Shown in pieces: positions 4,984 to 8,920 of a DNA stretch of 8,920 bases. Every line of letters begins with the position of its first letter. The stretch's first letter is position 1. The stretch is from Gallionella sp. (GTDB taxonomy: Bacteria > Pseudomonadota > Gammaproteobacteria > Burkholderiales > Gallionellaceae): positions 1 through 8,920 of the forward strand of contig JAUYGW010000312.1 in NCBI GenBank assembly GCA_030690245.1, in the 5' to 3' direction. The translations under genes and the position numbers were made by a program. A model generated the notes under the pieces. That model was not told where the DNA came from. It ran no database searches and was given only the letters and a program-made list of their open reading frames with translations.

Positions 4984-6626
4984 TGACGACCTCGCGTGTA
5001 GTAGTTGGTCAGTTTGCGCTGCATGGTGGCGGTGCTATCGGTGTTGAGAATGGATGCGCTCGGCATTCGCACGTTTGCCATAATCTCGTTGGTGAATTCG
5101 GCCAGGTCAATACGCGAAAAATCCAGGCTGGCAAACTCGGTTGGCGTGAAGCCCGCGCAGTCCGTGACTGACTTTCCAATTTGCGCCCCACCCGATGTAT
5201 TGATAATCCTCGCCAGACGGGAATTGAAGCAGCAATAGCTTTCCGTTGTCTGCAAACAGATACCTATAATCGGGATCTTCATTGAGCAATAGCTCCCGGT
5301 GAAACGGCACAGGTTCTGTCCTTTTCGCATGGCAAGCATCTTTTCCTCCTGCTCACACGAGAGAATGTCCTGGATAACCATAATTGCAACCGAGATTGCG
5401 AGCGAGTACGGATCGAAGGCAAAGGTCAGGCTACCGTATGTTCCAATCGTAGTGGCGCCTGCCGCTGCGGGACCAAACGACGCCGTGAAACCATAAAGCG
5501 AGAACGATGGGCTGAAAGAAGGTGTTGTTCCGCTCATCAGATAATCTGCCGGCGTAGAGGAAATTGCCGATTCGATCCCTCTTGCAACGTACCCGGCCTG
5601 GCCGCTGTTGCTCATTATGGAATCGTAAACATAAGAACTGCCATATTTTATGGCCTGCCCTCCCGCTTGCAGGGCAAATCCCATCACTGCCGAATTGCTC
5701 ATCGCCGCACCACCGCCACTCGCCTTGCAGCAGTTGACCAAGCCAAACAGTGATTTTGTACAACTGGATCCCTGCCCTCCAAATATAAGCAGGCTCGCTG
5801 CATCCATGTAATTTCCGGCCTGTCGCATGGCTTCCATCATGGCTGCTGTTTTCGCGAAATCAGGATCGGGCGTATGCCCGGTGTCAAAGCAGTTTCCGCC
5901 AACACAATACTGTTGCGTGCCACAGTCCATTACGGATGACGTTGTACCCGCCGAGCTTTGGCACTGATAGACTTTTTCGGTGAGGCTGCATTGCCCGTCG
6001 GATGCTGTCGTTATGCACGTTGACGTACCAAGCGTGCATCCTCTCGCTTGCAAGGCTGCACAATCGCTTTGCATCTGGCCGATGCAAGTGTAGTCATCTT
6101 GCCAGCTCCAGCAGTCTTGATATACATCCAATCCGTTAATGTTGCGGGCTTCCGCTGGCTCGACGCAGGTGTGCGATGCCAGCGTGCAGCCCGGGTTGTC
6201 AGTGTATGTCTGGCACTGGGTGTTGTTGAGGGTGTCGGTGGTGAGGGTATAACTGTTATCAAGCTGGATCGTGCTCGTCGGCGTTGATAGCGATGGATTG
6301 CCACAGCGCCAAATGTTCGTCCATTCCATGCAGCCGGTGTTGAAAAGAGTGTCATTTGTCGCGCAGACAGAGCTTGTCTGGGAGCATCCTGCGGTTTGTT
6401 TTAGCGCGGCGCAGTAATCAACGGCATTGGACATGAGGCAGGTGTAGTTATCGGTGTATTGCCAGCAGGTCGAGTTGATACTAGGGTCGGACAGACAAAC
6501 CTGAACGCCGCTAACCGTTTTGCATGGGGCTGCGTCCACGCAAACCGAGCTGGTTCTCTGGCATGTCGCAGCGAGCGCGCCGAACGATGCGATCAATAAT
6601 GCGATGGTAATGAGCAGGCGGATCAT
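4980..6626 (-). CDS. traN: TraN, F-type mating-pair stabilisation protein (C-terminal part with its own signal peptide)
   Basis: Seen: 548 residues with a clear signal peptide (MIRLLITIALLIASFGALA/ATC). I count 34 Cys, 33 of them in the mature chain. There are related Cys modules in the N-terminal third: CWQYTDNYTC...CAALKQTAGC and CWSWQDDYTC...CAALQARGC, preceded by TCVEPAEARNINGLDVYQDC. An Ala/Gly/Ser-rich middle (300-420) precedes the diagnostic TraN end: CRFTGSYC, ESYCCFNSRLARIIN (462-476) and GFTPTEFASLDFSRIDLAEF (492-511). Known: TraN of F is an outer-membrane, disulfide-rich protein that contacts receptors on recipient cells and stabilises mating pairs. F TraN is 602 residues. The N-terminal TraN features seem to lie in the separate upstream protein. 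GGAGG is 10 nt before the ATG, and the start overlaps the upstream stop (ATGA). Confidence 0.85.
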   Translation of the reverse strand: MIRLLITIALLIASFGALAATCQRTSSVCVDAAPCKTVSGVQVCLSDPSINSTCWQYTDNYTCLMSNAVDYCAALKQTAGCSQTSSVCATNDTLFNTGCMEWTNIWRCGNPSLSTPTSTIQLDNSYTLTTDTLNNTQCQTYTDNPGCTLASHTCVEPAEARNINGLDVYQDCWSWQDDYTCIGQMQSDCAALQARGCTLGTSTCITTASDGQCSLTEKVYQCQSSAGTTSSVMDCGTQQYCVGGNCFDTGHTPDPDFAKTAAMMEAMRQAGNYMDAASLLIFGGQGSSCTKSLFGLVNCCKASGGGAAMSNSAVMGFALQAGGQAIKYGSSYVYDSIMSNSGQAGYVARGIESAISSTPADYLMSGTTPSFSPSFSLYGFTASFGPAAAGATTIGTYGSLTFAFDPYSLAISVAIMVIQDILSCEQEEKMLAMRKGQNLCRFTGSYCSMKIPIIGICLQTTESYCCFNSRLARIINTSGGAQIGKSVTDCAGFTPTEFASLDFSRIDLAEFTNEIMANVRMPSASILNTDSTATMQRKLTNYYTRGRQ

Positions 6627-8467
6627 AATGCGGCGCCCTCCAGCGTGGCGCAGCCATTAGTCCATGCGCTGGAAACGACTGGCGCAGGCACGCAGCTTGA
6701 ACCAGAAAGCTGCATACCTGACGCACAAGTGTAGGTAATGGCGGCAACGGTCGCTGGTGGCTGGCAACTTGTCCCAACAAGGGTATTTCCTGCGGGACAG
6801 GTATAGCTAACCGTCGCCCCTACCGGAGGCGGATAACAAGATGTTCCGGAAAGCGTGCTGCCGCTTGGACAGGAGTAGCTGACTGTCGCAGAGACTGTCG
6901 GTGTAATACATTGAGAGCCGGAGAGCGTTTTCCCGCCGGAACAGGAGTAAGTTCCGGTCGCTGTGTATGACGATGCCTGGCAGCTTGTTCCGGAAAGCGT
7001 GTTGCCGGAGGGACAGGAGTAGCTGGCTGTAGCTGTAGTTGGCGGCGGCGTGACCATTGGCGGGTAACAGATCGTGCCAGAGAGCGTGTAGCTGGCTGGG
7101 CAAGAATATACGTCTGTAGGTGGTGACATGCAGTTGAAGTAGCATGTCAAACCAGATTGCGTATATGTACCACTCCAAGTGCTCCCAGGCCACCTGGCAG
7201 TACAGTTTGGTTGCATATACCTGGTCAAGAATTGACATGATTGACTCGCACCTGATCTTCTAACAGAAGTAGAGCCAGCTATTGAGCCTGGCGTACTTGT
7301 AACCGTTGCCGCCACCCCCGCAGGCTGATAAGCCGGTGCTTGGCACGTTGAGCCAGACAAGGTGCTTCCTGATGGGCAGGAGTAGCTGACGCTGGCAGAT
7401 GTCGCTGCCGGAGTGCAATTCGTTCCAGACAGCACGCCCCCAGATGGGCAAGAATAATTGAGCGTAGCGTTGACCGCAGGTGTCACACATGATGTCCCGG
7501 AAAGCGTCTGTCCTGTGCCACACGAGTAGTTTGCTGTTGCCGTAGTGGGTGCAGGCTGGCAAGTTGACCCGGAAAGCGTGCTTCCCGCCGTACATGAGTA
7601 GTTGACCGAAGCCGCAATCGTTGGCTGAACACAAGTTGTCCCGGAAAGTGTCTGGCCAGCCGGGCAGGAATAGTTTGGAGTTGCCGCAATCGGTTGCGGT
7701 TGCGTCACCGTCACGTTCAGCGTCTTGTCGCAAGTCGATGTTTCATACGCATTGGCCGTTTCATTACACTGAAAATTGCTCTGCGCATCCACCACAACAT
7801 CGCGGCCCACAATGCACATGTTTGTCGTTGACGACAGGTACTCGTTGCACACCTCGGTGGTGTAGGTCGGCGAGGTGCTGGTGGTGGTCGTCTGACACGC
7901 GGTGAATGTTCCCATTGCCGACGGATCGGCAAAACCAAGCGATTGCGCTGCAAGCGTGCCGGCGTTGGCCGTGATCTGCCTCGAATTGAGGATCATCGGA
8001 TCGTTGGGATTGATGGTGAACTGCGGCCGGATTGTCGGGTTCCGCACCATGTAATTGATGGCTTCGCAGTTTTGCTGCAAGAACTTGTCCGGGTTTGCCG
8101 GATCGTTTGCGCAGCTTGTGATTTTGTTGGCGCCCGGCGTATGGGTGTCGCCATTCCCGCCCTGAAAATACTGCGTTTCCGGCGCAGTGGTGCTGTATTG
8201 ATAGTATGTCGGATTAAAGCTGTTGACCGTATTGGCAATCGTTCCATTCGTGATATTGCCTGCTGCCGCGCCGGTTGCGCCCTGCCCCAATGCTTTTCCT
8301 TCGGCAAACGCTTGTGCCGCTGTCATCGGATCGGCTTGCAGATGTCCGATGGATGCTGCCATCAGAAGACAGAGCACAGAGGACATAAGACAGAATGTTG
8401 TGCGGCTGTGCCGTGCTTTTTTAAAAGATTGCCGCGTAGCGGCAACAAGGCCTCTGTCCTCAGTCAT
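6623..8467 (-). CDS. TraN N-terminal-like secreted protein with eleven Cys-rich repeats
   Basis: Chosen start: ATG 8467, which overlaps the TrbC stop as ATGA and gives 614 residues; an upstream in-frame ATG (8527) would overlap trbC by 64 bp and is less likely. The signal peptide has a basic n-region (RQSFKKARHSR), a core FCLMSSVLCLLMAASIG and cleavage near LQA/DPM (residue 45). Residues 46-250 resemble the start of F TraN: DPMTAAQAFAEGKALG, PETQYFQGG, NFQCNETANAYETSTC. Residues 266-592 hold eleven copies of YSCpsGxTLSGTSC. The stop overlaps the next start (ATGA). Inference: this is the N-terminal half of TraN plus a repeat-built receptor-contact region, split from the C-terminal half. It could instead be a separate TraN-like adhesin. 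Residues 1-36 are encoded by the repeat element at 8360-8487. Confidence 0.8.
   Translation of the reverse strand: MTEDRGLVAATRQSFKKARHSRTTFCLMSSVLCLLMAASIGHLQADPMTAAQAFAEGKALGQGATGAAAGNITNGTIANTVNSFNPTYYQYSTTAPETQYFQGGNGDTHTPGANKITSCANDPANPDKFLQQNCEAINYMVRNPTIRPQFTINPNDPMILNSRQITANAGTLAAQSLGFADPSAMGTFTACQTTTTSTSPTYTTEVCNEYLSSTTNMCIVGRDVVVDAQSNFQCNETANAYETSTCDKTLNVTVTQPQPIAATPNYSCPAGQTLSGTTCVQPTIAASVNYSCTAGSTLSGSTCQPAPTTATANYSCGTGQTLSGTSCVTPAVNATLNYSCPSGGVLSGTNCTPAATSASVSYSCPSGSTLSGSTCQAPAYQPAGVAATVTSTPGSIAGSTSVRRSGASQSCQFLTRYMQPNCTARWPGSTWSGTYTQSGLTCYFNCMSPPTDVYSCPASYTLSGTICYPPMVTPPPTTATASYSCPSGNTLSGTSCQASSYTATGTYSCSGGKTLSGSQCITPTVSATVSYSCPSGSTLSGTSCYPPPVGATVSYTCPAGNTLVGTSCQPPATVAAITYTCASGMQLSGSSCVPAPVVSSAWTNGCATLEGAAL
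6692..7108 (-). repeat. Cys-rich repeat array B, six copies
   Basis: Residues 454-592 of the 614-residue protein. The copies start at residues 454, 483, 507, 531, 555 and 579. The spacing is 29 then 24, 24, 24, 24 residues (72 bp per unit). The core is Y-S/T-C-x2-3-G-x-x-L-x-G-x-x-C. Each copy has two Cys 11 residues apart, presumably one disulfide-pinned hairpin, joined by Thr/Ala/Pro linkers. The second copy-like strings CCGGAAAGCGTG recur on the plus strand, so repeats are alike at DNA level though not identical. Confidence 0.9.
7343..7672 (-). repeat. Cys-rich repeat array A, five copies
   Basis: Residues 266-375. The copies start at residues 266, 290, 314, 338 and 362, exactly 24 residues apart. 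Cores run from YSCPAGQTLSGTTC to YSCPSGSTLSGSTC. It is separated from array B by a 78-residue non-repeat segment (7109-7342) with four Cys (411, 422, 442, 446). Confidence 0.9.
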
Positions 8468-8487
8468 CTGTCTTCTGTCCTCTGATG
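8360..8487. repeat. 128-bp palindromic heptamer-repeat element (MITE/REP-like) at the trbC-traN junction
   Basis: Seen: the left arm 8360-8394 and the reverse complement of the right arm 8453-8487 match at 28 of 35 positions, both starting CATCAGA. Each arm is a run of degenerate heptamers: left CAGAAGA, CAGAGCA, CAGAGGA, CATAAGA; right (reverse strand) CAGAGGA, CAGAAGA, CAGATGA, CTGAGGA. Between the arms are a perfect hairpin TTGCCGC-GTA-GCGGCAA (8429-8445), a second GTGCGGC-TGT-GCCGTGC (8400-8416, with wobble pairs), and TTTTTTAAAA between them. TGC stands on both flanks (8357-8359 and 8488-8490), a possible but very short target duplication. No transposase is encoded. From memory, predicted proteins with RTEDR/MTEDRG strings occur in many environmental genomes, which suggests a dispersed repeat family. 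Confidence 0.75.
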
Positions 8488-8920
8488 TGCCAGCTTTGCG
8501 CCAAACATCCCTGCGGCCGCAGCCCACTTGGGCGAGGTGCGTTCGATGTAGTCAAGCGCGTAATCCTGGCTCACGTCGCCCGCGACCTTCACGTAGCGAT
8601 CCGTCTGCGCGCATCCGTTATCCAGCACGTCACCCGCGTCTGTCTGCGCAATCACCAAGGCCGGCACCTGGTTGACCTTGAACTGTGTGAATGCCGGTGG
8701 GTGGATCAGCGCTTCCACGCGATGATTCCCCAGGAGGCTGGCGACCTCCTCCCCCATCCGGGTCATCTTGTCGCCCTTGATCCCCCGGAAAACAAGGCGC
8801 GCGCCGGTTTTTTCAGACTGTTCGACGATGCGCAGCAGGCTTTCGCGCGGCATGGAGAACGACACGAAAATCATCAGTTCCGGGACAACCGGCCTTGTCT
8901 GGATGGGCGATTGCCGGAAT
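8464..8920 (-). CDS. trbC: TrbC, F-type pilus assembly protein (5' end beyond right edge)
   Basis: Seen: an open frame from the right edge to TGA 8464-8466, 151 residues visible. The core FVSFSMPRESLLRIVEQSEKTGARLVFRGI, followed later by FKVNQVPALVI and GDVSQDYALDYI, is the TrbC F-type signature with a thioredoxin-like pattern (VPALVI). Known: TrbC is a periplasmic protein needed for F pilus assembly and works with TraW/TraU-type partners. The frame stays open upstream of the ATG at 8874, and the core motif starts right there. The true start with its signal peptide therefore probably lies outside the window. Odd: the last seven residues (HQRTEDR) and the stop are encoded by the repeat element at 8360-8487, so the native C-terminus has been replaced or extended. 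The stop overlaps the next start. Confidence 0.88.
   Translation of the reverse strand, partial: FRQSPIQTRPVVPELMIFVSFSMPRESLLRIVEQSEKTGARLVFRGIKGDKMTRMGEEVASLLGNHRVEALIHPPAFTQFKVNQVPALVIAQTDAGDVLDNGCAQTDRYVKVAGDVSQDYALDYIERTSPKWAAAAGMFGAKLAHQRTEDR

Noticed and set aside
6692..7672. CRISPR array suggested by the regular 72-bp spacing
   Set aside because: The periodicity is in codons of a continuous open frame with conserved Cys/Tyr/Gly positions. Repeats and intervals both code for protein, and there are no near-identical short repeats with unique spacers.
8468..8527. Start of the TraN-like repeat protein at ATG 8527
   Set aside because: It would add a polar Arg/Gly/Asp-rich stretch in front of the signal peptide and overlap trbC by 64 bp. 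The ATGA-coupled start at 8467 gives a sound signal peptide.

Overview
The window looks like accessory DNA of a Gram-negative bacterium. The evidence is periplasmic and outer-membrane proteins with Sec signal peptides, a TolC-family channel, and F-type conjugation genes. A proteobacterium, perhaps a betaproteobacterium, is my best guess; the sequence does not fix the species. Two modules converge near position 4450: a copper/silver-type metal resistance and sensing module on the left, and part of an F-type type IV secretion (conjugation) operon on the right. The natural reading is an integrative element or plasmid carrying metal resistance as cargo, although no integrase, origin or att site is in view.

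Left module (1-4338). A leftward operon begins near 2056. It encodes a Met/His-rich periplasmic protein, a CusF-like copper-binding protein, a 41-residue lipoprotein, and a TolC/CusC-type channel cut by the left edge. The RND pump genes (cusB/cusA type) would be expected beyond position 1. Between the cusF-like gene and the lipoprotein lies an antisense fossil that resembles the C-terminus of an IS1595-type transposase. Divergent from the operon is a rightward cusR-cusS type two-component pair whose genes overlap by 4 bp (GTGA). The 222-bp divergent gap holds a perfect 7-2-7 inverted repeat of the metal-responsive regulator type, a second 6-2-6 palindrome, and a near-perfect 15-bp direct repeat. 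Together these genes would sense periplasmic metal, phosphorylate the regulator, and induce chaperone and efflux genes.

Right module (4579-8920, all minus strand). In transcription order: trbC (5' end beyond the window), a 614-residue TraN-like protein carrying eleven Cys-rich repeats, a 548-residue TraN with its own signal peptide, and a 134-residue secreted protein of unknown function. Every junction is an ATGA overlap, so the operon is tightly coupled. The trbC-traN order matches the F tra operon.

The most striking observation is a 128-bp palindromic repeat element (8360-8487), whose arms are built of heptamers close to CAGAGGA, sitting on the trbC/traN junction. It encodes the last seven residues and stop of TrbC. 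It also encodes the start codon, the probable ribosome binding site and the first 36 residues (most of the signal peptide) of the next protein. A mobile-type repeat therefore appears to have been turned into working gene ends. The second is that TraN looks split into two separately secreted proteins, with a 24-residue repeat array lying where the receptor-contacting part of TraN would be expected.
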